Assembly (NCBI GenBank): GCA_012845835.1
Contig: JABAKD010000022.1
Location: forward strand, 13,189,718 to 13,253,717
DNA from: Undaria pinnatifida
Taxonomy: Eukaryota > Sar > Phaeophyceae > Laminariales > Alariaceae
Direction of reading: 5' to 3'
Length of the DNA stretch: 64,000 nt
A program made the translations under genes and the position numbers. The notes below the pieces were generated by a model. That model was not told where the DNA came from, searched no databases, and worked only from the letters and a program-made list of their open reading frames with translations. Every line of letters starts with the position of its first letter. Position 1 is the stretch's first letter. Positions 44,305-52,137 of this stretch are shown one piece after another.

Positions 44305-44557
44305 ATGCTGCAGACTAATCGTATAATGTTTACCCAAACTAAGCCTTATAACACTCTCCCCCCCTGAAACGGCGGGATAGCAGGTCGGCCGGATATACGG
44401 CGGACCTGTCTATATCCAAGTCGTTTCATTTCCTGGGCATACCGGGGAGAGTATTTTTCAAGTTCGACATGGGGAAAATCTGAAAAGTTTATTGTTGTGG
44501 ACGGTGGGGATCGAACCCACGACCCAAAAAACCCATGGTCCTGCCGTCGACGCCACT
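44305..44557 (-). mobile_element. TRIM-like element internal region with partial LTR-b
   Basis: Reverse complement of the interior of the intact TRIM at 59384-59755. It has a partial LTR-b (about 44305-44353, ending ACTAAGCCTTATAACA), a polypurine tract complement (CTCTCCCCCCCTGAAAC, 44354-44370), the internal region, a T-arm-like GTGGGGATCGAACCCAC (44504-44520) and a primer site complementary to the tRNA-Ser 3' end (CCTGCCGTCGACGCCA, 44540-44555). Its 5' LTR position is occupied by the gypsy-type LTR-a at 44558-44827, making it chimeric. Confidence 0.7.
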
Positions 44558-44827
44558 TGTTGAATTAATAGGTGGGGGACACAGAGTGCCCCCTGCAGGT
44601 CTGCCAATTGGGTAGGTCCTCGGAGAGTACTCACTTTCGTTCCTTCGTAGAGATGTAGCTTTATTCGTTTCCACCAGAGCCCGGGATAGCTTCTGAGATC
44701 GGAGGCGCGTGCCTCCGATCTAATTCCTAACTTCCCCGAATATAAACCGCCAACCTTATCATACGAAACCCATCCAAATGATCTCAAATTCGGATACGTA
44801 CAGGCCTTTCGAGGCCGTATCTTAACA
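44558..44827 (-). repeat. LTR-a, 3' LTR of gypsy element 1 (270 bp)
   Basis: Bounded TG...CA (TGTTGAATTAAT to CCGTATCTTAACA on the plus strand). Matches the LTRs at 51741-52009 and 59002-59268 (shared CCCCTGCAGGTCTGCCAATTG, GTAGCTTTATTCG and CAGGCCTTTCGAGGCCGTAT). Confidence 0.85.
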
Positions 44828-45689
44828 CTAGCCCACCCTGATGAGTCGCATATGCAGAAATATGGGAGATTCGGGGAAACTCCGGTTCTACGAACTAGAC
44901 CATGAGTCGAAGATGCGGCTCCTCAAAACCCACTCCCACACCTCTAACCGTCTGGCTACGGAGCCAGGAACACGCGAAGAAGAGCAGTAGAAAGAAAAGC
45001 AGACCCTACAGCAAGGCAATAGTCACCCATCAAAAACCTGCCGTATGCCGCCGGCGTGGCGGGGGGGCAGAAAAGGCTCTAGAACATGCCGCATGCCGCC
45101 GGTGTGGCGGGGGGGGGCAGGAAAGGCTCTACGGTAAACCAACCACAAAAAAGGTACTATGGCGAGGCGAGCCCTCGTCGATATAGAGGGGGACACAGGC
45201 GCTAACACAAGGGAGAAGTCATGCGAAAAACCTCCCGCGGGCCATCGGCAAGGCGGGGGGGTTAGACGGGGAAGCGACGAATACCCGGGATGGAAGGTGT
45301 CAACACCTACAGCCCCGCTAGGGGAGGAAGTGTTTAGACTAAAAAAAAAAACAAAGCAGAACAAATACAACACACAAAACATAAAAGAAGACACACATAC
45401 CCGTACACTGGTCGCCCCCCGGCTCTGGGCTGAGGAGGGCGTCGGCAGGGCGAAGTTGAACAATGACAAAAAGACGGCAACCCTGCGCCTCAGATAGCGG
45501 CGTTTTACCCGAACCCTGACCCGGCACTGAGCAGGGGGTTCGGCAGGACAGAAAAAAAAAAAAATGGAAAGAACCGCCCCAAAACTCGATGAAGACCCTC
45601 AGGACACTACGAACGACCCAAAGACAAAGACGCAAAACTCATACCTCAAAAAGATGAAGAACTATCGAGAAGCGGTGGTGGCTTGGAAG
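44828..45689 (-). other. 3' region of gypsy element 1, between integrase stop and LTR-a
   Basis: Contains two tandem ~50-bp units with a C-run (plus strand CCGGCGTGGCGGGGGGG and CCGGTGTGGCGGGGGGGGG), as in element 2. Two overlapping minus-strand frames (45635-45339 and 45469-45023) correspond to a single open frame in element 2 and include a hydrophobic FMFCVLYLFCFVFFF stretch. Confidence 0.6.
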
Positions 45690-48176
45690 TCAACTGGCCA
45701 CGGCCGCGCCTCGAGATTCGTCTACGTTACGTTGGATTCCCCGAGGAAACGCACTAGCGATGTGAACTTGCAAGCACCAAGAGCCTCGTACGGCTCCCGT
45801 TGAAGTCGTGTAGCGCGCCGGGGGAAGAGGGAGTTTAATCGGTCCCGGGTCGTCCAGAAAGCGGACCAGGTATACCTTGTCCTCGGTAGTGCTCGCGCTG
45901 ATTTTTCCTAGCCACCATAAACCATCGTCTCCCTTGTACCAAAAGTGGGCTCCCTTAGGAAGTACGGTGTCGTGGTAGCGACGGAGCCAATCGGTGCGGG
46001 AAACACAGGCGTAGCCCGGCGCTAGGAAACGTTCCCCGTTGTCGCGGGAGAGCTCACGCTGTGCCGCCCCGATCCGCATTCGGCGGTAGAGGCGGTTGGT
46101 TTGGCGGTGCTGGTCCGGGGTTCCGGCCCAATAACGCAAGATGTGGGAGCGGGAGAGGTGAAGGTCCATTTCCCGCTCCCAGGACGGTTCGGAGAGTCCC
46201 GCCCAATGCGTCTTGTATAGCACCGCGATGACGCCACCTCGCCCCCGTACCGACTGATGACCAGTGATCTGCTCCACCTCCAGCCGTTGGAGGGGAGTCG
46301 AAACGTCGTCTTGAGTGACGTGGTACGGCGGGGACTTCTTGGAAAACTTGTTGAGCACATACTGTGTCAGCCCCGCCGGTAGGTATTTGGGCATGTCCCC
46401 GCTGTCGTGGGGGTTGGCACAGGGTTTGCAGCGCTCAATAGCCACACGCCGACGAGCGTCCGAACCAGGCAGGTCGGAAGGGAGATCCAAATAAAGGAGG
46501 TTGCTCCCGAGCGGCGAGCCGTCCGGTGTCTCGGCGGCGGAGCAGGGACCGACGGCCAGGACCTTGTATGGGCCCGTCCAGTTAAGCGCGAGTTTGGCCT
46601 TGAGTACCTTGGCGTCGGTATTCGCTTTCACACCCTGGCGGATGGTAGAGGCAGAATTGTATACCCATGCCCAACCACCCACAGTGAAATTAGGTGCTGG
46701 ATGCAGCGCGTCGGCGAGGGCGGAGTTTCTGCGGTTAACACGGTAAACGGTGAGGGCGTGGTGTGCGCGGACAATGTCGTTCGCGCGCTTTTGCCGGTCG
46801 GTGGCCAAATCGCAATAGGCCAGGTGGTCACGGGCCAGACTCTGGTGTCCCACGACACCTTTGCGGTCGAAAATCGTCAGGGGGAGCCGTGGGAGTCTGC
46901 CCATGTGGACCTCGTTGGGCGCCAAACCGGTCGCCGCGCTGACAGAGTTGTTGTAAGCGAATTCAACGTGGGGCAGATGCGAGTCCCAGTCGTCTTGTCG
47001 CTCGTTGACGACCATAGCCAGCATTTGTGCCATAGTGTGATTTACCCGCTCAACGCCCCCGTTACAGTTGGGATGGTAGGAGCTTGTAGCAAGCTTGTGT
47101 ACACCTAACAGCTGATATACAGCTTGTGAAAGCTTGGAGCAGAACTGCAGTCCGTTGTCCGAGAGTATGGTGCGCGGGCACCCCCACAAGGGGATGTATT
47201 GGTTCACCAGGATATTGGCTGTACCTTCCGCGGTGAACTCAGCGGCAGTGACGGGGAACATGTCGGCCCGACGACTGAAGCGATCGGTGAACAGCAGGAT
47301 GTAGGTGTTGCCTCGCGGTGTGACCGGAAGGGGGCCGAAGTAGTCAACACTGACGGCGATACCTGGACCTTCCGGCAGAGGCATTGTGATGATGGGCCAG
47401 CGGGCAGTCAGCCGTGGGGTTTTTCGCGCTTGGCACTTCAAGCAGTGGCGAAGCCACCACCGGGTACACACACTCATGCCAATCCACCAATAAAAACGCT
47501 CCAGCATGCGCAACGTGCGCGTGGTGCCAAGGTGGCAGGAGGCCGTCGAGTGGCAAGCTTGCATGATCCAAGGGCGCATGAGCAGGGGAACGTAGATGCG
47601 AACTGGCTCGTTGTTTAGCAAGCAAGCAGCTCGCCCCACAGAGTTCGGTTTGTCAGAGCTTGTTGGCGGGAGTGTCGGTTTACGGACGAGTAGGACAAAG
47701 TCGTCGTCGGTTGTATGTAGTCGACCCTTATTCGCCAACTCCTCGGTCAGAGAGAGAGGGACGCTTGGGCGAGGGGTAGCATGCCAAGAAGTCCGGTGGC
47801 AGGACCGACGGCCGGCCGATAGAGATGTAACGTATCGTGGCGTGGCACGTCGGCTCTGCGTGTTGTTCGCGCTTCCAATCGGCATGTGAATAACGCGCGA
47901 CGGAATCCGCGAATCGCAACTCAGCAGCGTCGCCGAGGGCATCCGATCTTGTAAGTGTAGCCGGCGTTTCACCAGGAGGAGGCGTAAGCCGTAGGAGCGG
48001 AGTTCCCATAGGCTCTGCGTGGTCGTGGTCGGACGGAAGTGGTACCGTGCGGGCCAGCGGGTCGGCAAGAGTAGGGGTCGCGGCGACTGGCGGAGCCGGC
48101 CGCGGCCGTCGGGCTCGCGGCGGAGTCGTAACTCGTCTGGGCGATGACTGGGGAACCCCGCCGGGCCCGAAGCCAT
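45690..48176 (-). CDS. Gypsy element 1 integrase with chromodomain and Tudor-like C-terminal domain
   Basis: Mobile-element integrase in an 828-codon open frame. True integrase begins near codon 140 (SLTEELANKG); earlier codons are out of frame with the linker. The zinc-binding region spans HSTASCHLGTTRTLRMLERF to CLKCQARK. The DDE core is visible: Asp in VSVDYFGPLP, Asp in ILSDNGLQFCSK, Glu in NCNGGVERVNHTM. Downstream comes a chromodomain-like segment (LEVEQITGHQSV, LYKTHWAGLSEPSWEREMDL, SHILRYW), then a Tudor/Agenet-like module (AHFWYKGDDGLWWLGKI, KVYLVRFLDDPGP) and a shared C-terminus DESRGAAVAS. This frame is intact across all three catalytic residues. Confidence 0.85.
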   Translation of the reverse strand: MASGPAGFPSHRPDELRLRREPDGRGRLRQSPRPLLLPTRWPARYHFRPTTTTQSLWELRSYGLRLLLVKRRLHLQDRMPSATLLSCDSRIPSRVIHMPIGSANNTQSRRATPRYVTSLSAGRRSCHRTSWHATPRPSVPLSLTEELANKGRLHTTDDDFVLLVRKPTLPPTSSDKPNSVGRAACLLNNEPVRIYVPLLMRPWIMQACHSTASCHLGTTRTLRMLERFYWWIGMSVCTRWWLRHCLKCQARKTPRLTARWPIITMPLPEGPGIAVSVDYFGPLPVTPRGNTYILLFTDRFSRRADMFPVTAAEFTAEGTANILVNQYIPLWGCPRTILSDNGLQFCSKLSQAVYQLLGVHKLATSSYHPNCNGGVERVNHTMAQMLAMVVNERQDDWDSHLPHVEFAYNNSVSAATGLAPNEVHMGRLPRLPLTIFDRKGVVGHQSLARDHLAYCDLATDRQKRANDIVRAHHALTVYRVNRRNSALADALHPAPNFTVGGWAWVYNSASTIRQGVKANTDAKVLKAKLALNWTGPYKVLAVGPCSAAETPDGSPLGSNLLYLDLPSDLPGSDARRRVAIERCKPCANPHDSGDMPKYLPAGLTQYVLNKFSKKSPPYHVTQDDVSTPLQRLEVEQITGHQSVRGRGGVIAVLYKTHWAGLSEPSWEREMDLHLSRSHILRYWAGTPDQHRQTNRLYRRMRIGAAQRELSRDNGERFLAPGYACVSRTDWLRRYHDTVLPKGAHFWYKGDDGLWWLGKISASTTEDKVYLVRFLDDPGPIKLPLPPARYTTSTGAVRGSWCLQVHIASAFPRGIQRNVDESRGAAVAS

Positions 48177-48591
48177 AGTCGACAGCAGGGGGTGCCTTAC
48201 CAGCTGCTGTTGCTGAACGCCGGCGCGTCCGAGTGGAGATGCGGTCCGAAAAGGGCGTCATCGTCTGGGGCGCCGGAGATCCAGGCGAGGTTGGGACGGA
48301 CGCGGTCGGGCCCATGGGCTTGATGGGGTTTCTCCCTTGTACCGAGCTCCGGGAAGGAGTCGGTTGGGCCACTGATGTCGTGACAGCCGGGGCTTCGGCG
48401 GAATCCTCGTTGGTCACGATGGGTACAGCAAAAACCGAAGCGGAAGTGTAGTCGGCTGTACGCGAGCCCCCGCCTCGGCCGGGCGAGCTATCGACGGTGG
48501 CGGTGGATGCAGAAACACGAGCGACGAATCTCCTGGAAGGAGGAGGAAGGTCGTCAAGCCTCATACGTGGCCCGTGTGTGCGAAATCGCAA
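47728..48591 (-). CDS. Gypsy element 1 linker between RNase H and integrase
   Basis: Pro/Ser/Thr/Arg-rich 287-codon frame, probably disordered polyprotein linker. It joins the RNase H frame upstream (break near 48590) and the integrase frame downstream (break near 47757, at a GAGAGAGAG run); in element 2 both junctions read through in one frame. Ends VLPPDFLACYPSPKRPS, equivalent to VLPPDF-like sequence leading into integrase. Confidence 0.6.
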   Translation of the reverse strand: MRFRTHGPRMRLDDLPPPSRRFVARVSASTATVDSSPGRGGGSRTADYTSASVFAVPIVTNEDSAEAPAVTTSVAQPTPSRSSVQGRNPIKPMGPTASVPTSPGSPAPQTMTPFSDRISTRTRRRSATAAGKAPPAVDYGFGPGGVPQSSPRRVTTPPRARRPRPAPPVAATPTLADPLARTVPLPSDHDHAEPMGTPLLRLTPPPGETPATLTRSDALGDAAELRFADSVARYSHADWKREQHAEPTCHATIRYISIGRPSVLPPDFLACYPSPKRPSLSDRGVGE

Positions 48592-49481
48592 AAGTCGGTA
48601 AGAGTGAGAGGAAGCCCACCCAAGGCATTACTTTCGGTGCGGGGCATTAGCCCACCCAAGCCGACACCCGGTATCGGAGAAGAAGGAGTGTACAGCCCGC
48701 AAGCCCGTATGAGGTATATACCACCATCCTCAACAGGGGTAAGGCTCGTCGAACCATTGCGGTCGTGTTCCGTGGCAGGCTCCGGCAAGCGAGACAGGAA
48801 GTCAGCGTTGCCGTTTGCGCTTCCTTTTCGGTATTCGAGGGTGTAATCGAATGCGGTGAGGAACTCGAGCCATCTCTGGACTCGGCCGTTGTGATTCCCC
48901 ACTTTACCTATGTTTTCCAGAGCCTTGTGGTCTGAGAATATTCGGAACTTGGTGCCCCAAAGGTAGCCGCGGAGGCGCTTGAGAGCCCAGACGATGCTGC
49001 CAGCTTCCAAATCGAGAGGAGTCCAATGCCTTTCCGAGTCGAGCGTAGCTCGACTGATGTATGCGATGGGTTTTATGGAGCCGTCCGTCTGCTCCTGTTC
49101 GAGAGCGGCTCCGAACCCGTCGATGCAGGCATCGCAGTACACGTGGAACGGGCGAGTGCCGTCGGCGACGGCGTCCCAATCAGGGAAAACGAGGACCGGC
49201 GGGGTCGTGAGCTCCGCCAAGATTTCTCTCACCAACTTCTCCATATCAGGCGTGAAGACAAACTTTACCCCTTTCCGAAGGAGTGCGTTAATAGGACGAA
49301 GTCTCTTTGATAAGTCGGGCAAAAATTTGCGGTAATAGTTGATACCACCCATGAGTGCGCGCACCTGCTTAACGTCAGTGGGCATCGGCATATTGGTCAA
49401 TGCCGACACTTTTTCCGAATTTGGGCGTAGGCCTGCTGGAGAAATGGAGTGGCCTAGAAAGTTCGCATCGGTAGCGCCCAA
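48561..49481 (-). CDS. Gypsy element 1 RT connection and RNase H
   Basis: 306-codon frame. It starts inside the RT thumb (DANFLGHSISPAGLRPNSEK, VRALMGGINYYRKFLPD), then RNase H with FHVYCDACIDGFGAAL, LEAGSIVWALKRLRGYLWG, FRIFSDHKALENI, and EYRKGSANGNADFLSRLP. The ADFLSR block closes a Ty3-type RNase H. One 12-residue LGGLMPRTESNA unit follows, which is expanded in element 2. Confidence 0.85.
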   Translation of the reverse strand: MGATDANFLGHSISPAGLRPNSEKVSALTNMPMPTDVKQVRALMGGINYYRKFLPDLSKRLRPINALLRKGVKFVFTPDMEKLVREILAELTTPPVLVFPDWDAVADGTRPFHVYCDACIDGFGAALEQEQTDGSIKPIAYISRATLDSERHWTPLDLEAGSIVWALKRLRGYLWGTKFRIFSDHKALENIGKVGNHNGRVQRWLEFLTAFDYTLEYRKGSANGNADFLSRLPEPATEHDRNGSTSLTPVEDGGIYLIRACGLYTPSSPIPGVGLGGLMPRTESNALGGLPLTLTDFCDFAHTGHV

Positions 49482-50500
49482 ACGCGCCTTCGAGGGGGAA
49501 GCTTGAGATTGTGCTTTCGAAGGCGTTCGAAGAGAGAGCGAATCGTCCGAACATGCGTTACCGGGTCGGAGTCGAACACGATGACATCGTCGAGGTAAGC
49601 TGCCACCTGTGTCAAAGCCTTGATCACCTCATTGATAACCTTGACGAACCACCCAGGCGAGGCGCTGCTGCCCTGGGGCATAACGAGCCATTCATAAAGG
49701 CCCGTGGGTGTGCAGAACGCTGTAAGGGGAACTGTCTCCTTGTGTGCCGTTATCTGGTGGAACGAGGAAACCAAGTCGAACAGGGAAAACACCCGACCTG
49801 AGCCCAAGGAGTCCAGGACCTGGTCCACGCGCGGAATCGGCAGTTGACTGAGCTTGCTAATTTGGTTGAGTTTCTTGTAGTTCACCGTGATCCTCACACC
49901 GCCAGATTTCTTCGGGATGACCACCAGCGGGCTCGAGTACGGTGAGGTCGAGTGCTGAATCAGCCCAGCCGCGAGGTACTGGTTAAGGGTCGCGTCCACT
50001 TCTCTGGCCAGTATAGGGTTTATGCGATGGGGCCGTGAAGTGACCGGAGCGCTGCCCTCCGGAACCGAGATTTCAAAGGGCATTAGAGAGCATGACCCAA
50101 AATCCGTCTTCGAGGTGGAGAACACGTCAGAAAAGTCGCAGAGCACATCCCCCAGTTGCTCAATGGTCGGGGGGTCCCAACCAGGGTCGTGTAAGTCGAA
50201 CGCAATCTCCCGCAGGTGCGGTGGGAGTCGGGCCCAGACGCGTAGAAATGCAGAACGTTGGACCGGGTTCAAACGTTCCATAAGCGTCGGCGAGGGCGAC
50301 GGTACGGCGGGAACTATCTCCTCCGCGCCGGTCGGGCTCGCGACCGCAGAGACCTGGCTGTCCGAAGTCTGGCCAGGGTGGGGACCCGCAGCCTTGATAG
50401 GGTGTTGTAAGGCACCCAGCGGGATGCGCAAAAGTGGGGCGTCGGCGACCCCGATAAGGTCGCCTGGCTCGAGGTCCGCGACACCTATGACGGGAAGCAC
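49454..50500 (-). CDS. Gypsy element 1 reverse transcriptase
   Basis: 348-codon frame with the Ty3/gypsy RT series: LIQHSTSPYSSPLVVIPKKSG, GGVRITVNYKKLNQ, FSLFDLVSSFHQI, TAFCTPTGLYEWLVMPQG and catalytic YLDDVIVF. Usual gypsy RT has RxDxRxLN and MPFGL; variants here are VNYKKLN and MPQGSSAS. About 150 N-terminal residues are Pro-rich and do not look like protease. The frame breaks at a C-run near 49497, where the RT thumb continues in the next frame. Confidence 0.85.
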   Translation of the reverse strand: MLPVIGVADLEPGDLIGVADAPLLRIPLGALQHPIKAAGPHPGQTSDSQVSAVASPTGAEEIVPAVPSPSPTLMERLNPVQRSAFLRVWARLPPHLREIAFDLHDPGWDPPTIEQLGDVLCDFSDVFSTSKTDFGSCSLMPFEISVPEGSAPVTSRPHRINPILAREVDATLNQYLAAGLIQHSTSPYSSPLVVIPKKSGGVRITVNYKKLNQISKLSQLPIPRVDQVLDSLGSGRVFSLFDLVSSFHQITAHKETVPLTAFCTPTGLYEWLVMPQGSSASPGWFVKVINEVIKALTQVAAYLDDVIVFDSDPVTHVRTIRSLFERLRKHNLKLPPRRRVWALPMRTF

Positions 50501-50560
50501 CTGTCGTCCTGAAGCAACAAAGTGTTTCTGTCCCGAAAGAACATCCGGCTGCGGCAGTAT

Positions 50561-50644
50561 GTCGACGTGCCCGAGTGGTTAAGGGAATGGATTGGAAACC
50601 CATTGTGATTTCACGCGCAGGTTCGTGTCCTGCCGACGACGCCA
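50561..50644 (-). repeat. Primer-binding site equal to a complete tRNA-Ser (plus-strand sense), including CCA
   Basis: In plus-strand sense: acceptor GTCGACG, D-arm CCCGAGTGGTTAAGGG, anticodon loop TTGGAAA (GGA, Ser), long variable arm GTGATTTCAC typical of tRNA-Ser, T-stem GCAGG/CCTGC, acceptor CGACGAC, G73 and CCA at 50642-50644. The CCA sits 2 nt from LTR-b. Mismatches in the acceptor (A5:A68) and anticodon stem and T58 instead of A argue against a working tRNA gene. As a primer site it is several times the usual 18 nt. Confidence 0.85.
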
Positions 50645-50646
50645 TT

Positions 50647-50730
50647 TGTTAAGGTATTAGTGGGGTATTAGTCCGTTTGACCACTTGCAAAAGGTTAACC
50701 GATAGCTTACCCAAACTAAGCCTTATAACA
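50647..50730 (-). repeat. LTR-b (84 bp) at the 5' end of gypsy element 1
   Basis: TG...CA bounded, TGTTAAGGTATTAG to GCCTTATAACA on the plus strand. Same sequence family and exact length as the two LTRs of the TRIM at 59384-59755 but unrelated to LTR-a. Confidence 0.85.
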
Positions 50731-51513
50731 ATAATAATAAGAAATGCCGTAAACAAACCATAACCTTTTATTTCTTGACCCCTTGAGAGCCCCAAAATCC
50801 GTCACTACGCTAACGTCAAGTAATTTTGCCCCCAAAAAGGATTTCTAGTTGTAAAGGGGCGTACGAGTAGCTTCTTTTCGGTTGTACATTGTGCATAATA
50901 ATGGTAATAATAGACTACTTGTATAGCCGGCAAAAATCAACCATCTCGCTCGGTCGAAGGGAAAACGGTATATGGCCCAACAATTTTTTATGAAACCATA
51001 TTCTAGTACAATACCTGGTAGTATTTTATGCTTATGTATCTAACTTGTGAACGTAATATCTTCCGTCTTTTTTAGTGGTTGTCCGCTTATTGTTAAGTGT
51101 ACCTGATAAAGTTATTTAGATCTATCTTAGACCTCCTCCTGTTTTGGGATATTGGCTGCTGACGTTTTTCAATTTTTTATAAAGTATTCCTGGAAAGGGA
51201 GATCTCCATACATTCAACAATTCGACGACCTCTTCGTTTCTGTTCAAGACTAAAACAAAAACAAAGCCAAAACATGGATGGGCTCTTTTTCACTATTATT
51301 AATAATAGAAGACCTGCAAACGGCGTTGAAATGCATGGGGTTTGGGGATTTGGAATTCTACTTCGGGACAGAGCCCGGCAACTGAAAAAAGTCACTGCTG
51401 CTGGGGAAAGGTCGTGCATCGCAGATGATCGTCACTACTGCCGCTACAGACAGCGGCAACAACAACTGTAAGGTTCTCTTGCAGCCGGCCGAGTGGGCAG
51501 GACTACGCGCTTG
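50731..51513. other. Intergenic stretch between LTR elements
   Basis: Contains one short MITE (50774-50864); the rest is unremarkable with no supported ORF. Confidence 0.6.
50774..50864 (+). mobile_element. Short TTAA-flanked MITE, copy 7
   Basis: TTGACCCCTTGAGAGCCCC to AGTTGTAAAGGGGCGTAC, with ACGTCAAGTAATTTTGCCCC inside. The TTAA ends are decayed. Confidence 0.65.
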
Positions 51514-51740
51514 TGTCGTAAGGCTTAGTTTTGGTAGTAATCAAGTAGTTAAGCTTTTTCAAGGTGCCGAACGGACTAGTACCCCAGCAATCCCTTAACA
51601 AGTGGCGTCGTCGACAGAACATTATTTTTTGCTTTTTTTGCTTCATCCCATTTACCATCCTCGCACTACTTTCGCCCTCCCTCCCAGTAGTACCTCAGAT
51701 CCGGGGTCACATAGCGAGGCTTTCCTCTCCCTCCCCACAA
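51514..51740 (+). mobile_element. TRIM-like fragment: divergent LTR-b plus primer site
   Basis: A decayed LTR-b (51514-51600, TGTCGTAAGGCTTAG to AATCCCTTAACA) is followed by a 2-nt spacer and TGGCGTCGTCGACAG (51603-51617), the tRNA-Ser primer site. The following ~120 bp (landmark CCGGGGTCACATAGCGAGGC) resemble 11777-11900 in intron 2. It abuts the 3' LTR of gypsy element 2 at 51741. Confidence 0.65.
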
Positions 51741-52009
51741 TGTAAGAGTATAGGTCGGGGACACAGAGTGTCCCCTGCAGGTCTGCCAATTGAGCAGGTC
51801 CTCGGAGAGTACTGACTTTCTTAGCCTTCGCAGAGTCGTAGCTTTATTCGATTCCACCAGAGCCCCGGATGGCTCCAGAGATCCGAGGCACGTGCCTCCG
51901 ATCTATTTCCTCACTATCCCGAATATAAAACGCCAACCTTATCATACGAAACCCATCCAAATCATTTCAATTCGGATAATCACAGGCCTTTCGAGGCCGT
52001 ATCTTAACA
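51741..52009 (-). repeat. LTR-a, 3' LTR of gypsy element 2 (269 bp)
   Basis: TGTAAGAGTATAGG to GGCCGTATCTTAACA on the plus strand. Minus-strand sequence just before it (GGGTGGGCTAA) is purine-rich, as expected for a polypurine tract. Confidence 0.88.
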
Positions 52010-52137
52010 TTAGCCCACCCTGATGAGCCGCATATGCAGAAATATGAGAGGTTCGGGGAAACTCCGGTTCTACGAACTAGATCATGAGTCGAAGATGCGA
52101 CTCCTCAAAACCCACTCCCACACCTCTAACGGTCTGG

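Larger units (their letters stand above)
44558..50730 (-). mobile_element. Ty3/gypsy chromodomain retrotransposon, element 1 (gag-deleted, mismatched LTRs)
   Basis: Minus strand, read from 50730 down: LTR-b (50647-50730), a full-length antisense tRNA-Ser primer site (50561-50644), RT, RNase H, linker, integrase with chromodomain and Tudor-like tail, a ~860-bp 3' region, purine-rich stretch, LTR-a (44558-44827). No gag or retropepsin (DTG/DSG) is found; pol starts about 60 nt after the primer site. Three frame breaks (near 49497, 48590 and 47757) interrupt pol. The two LTRs are unrelated in length and sequence, so it is not a simple insertion. Confidence 0.85.

Noticed and set aside
46407-47108. 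233-codon plus-strand ORF opposite the integrase
   Set aside because: Antisense shadow of the integrase frame with no independent domain features.
47728-48176. Separate gene upstream of integrase in element 1
   Set aside because: Comparison with element 2 shows this is the polyprotein linker, cut off by single frame changes at a GA run and near 48590.
50561-50644. Functional tRNA-Ser gene
   Set aside because: It encodes CCA, which eukaryotic tRNA genes do not; it has an acceptor mismatch, an anticodon-stem mismatch and T instead of the invariant A58, and it abuts an LTR at primer-site spacing.
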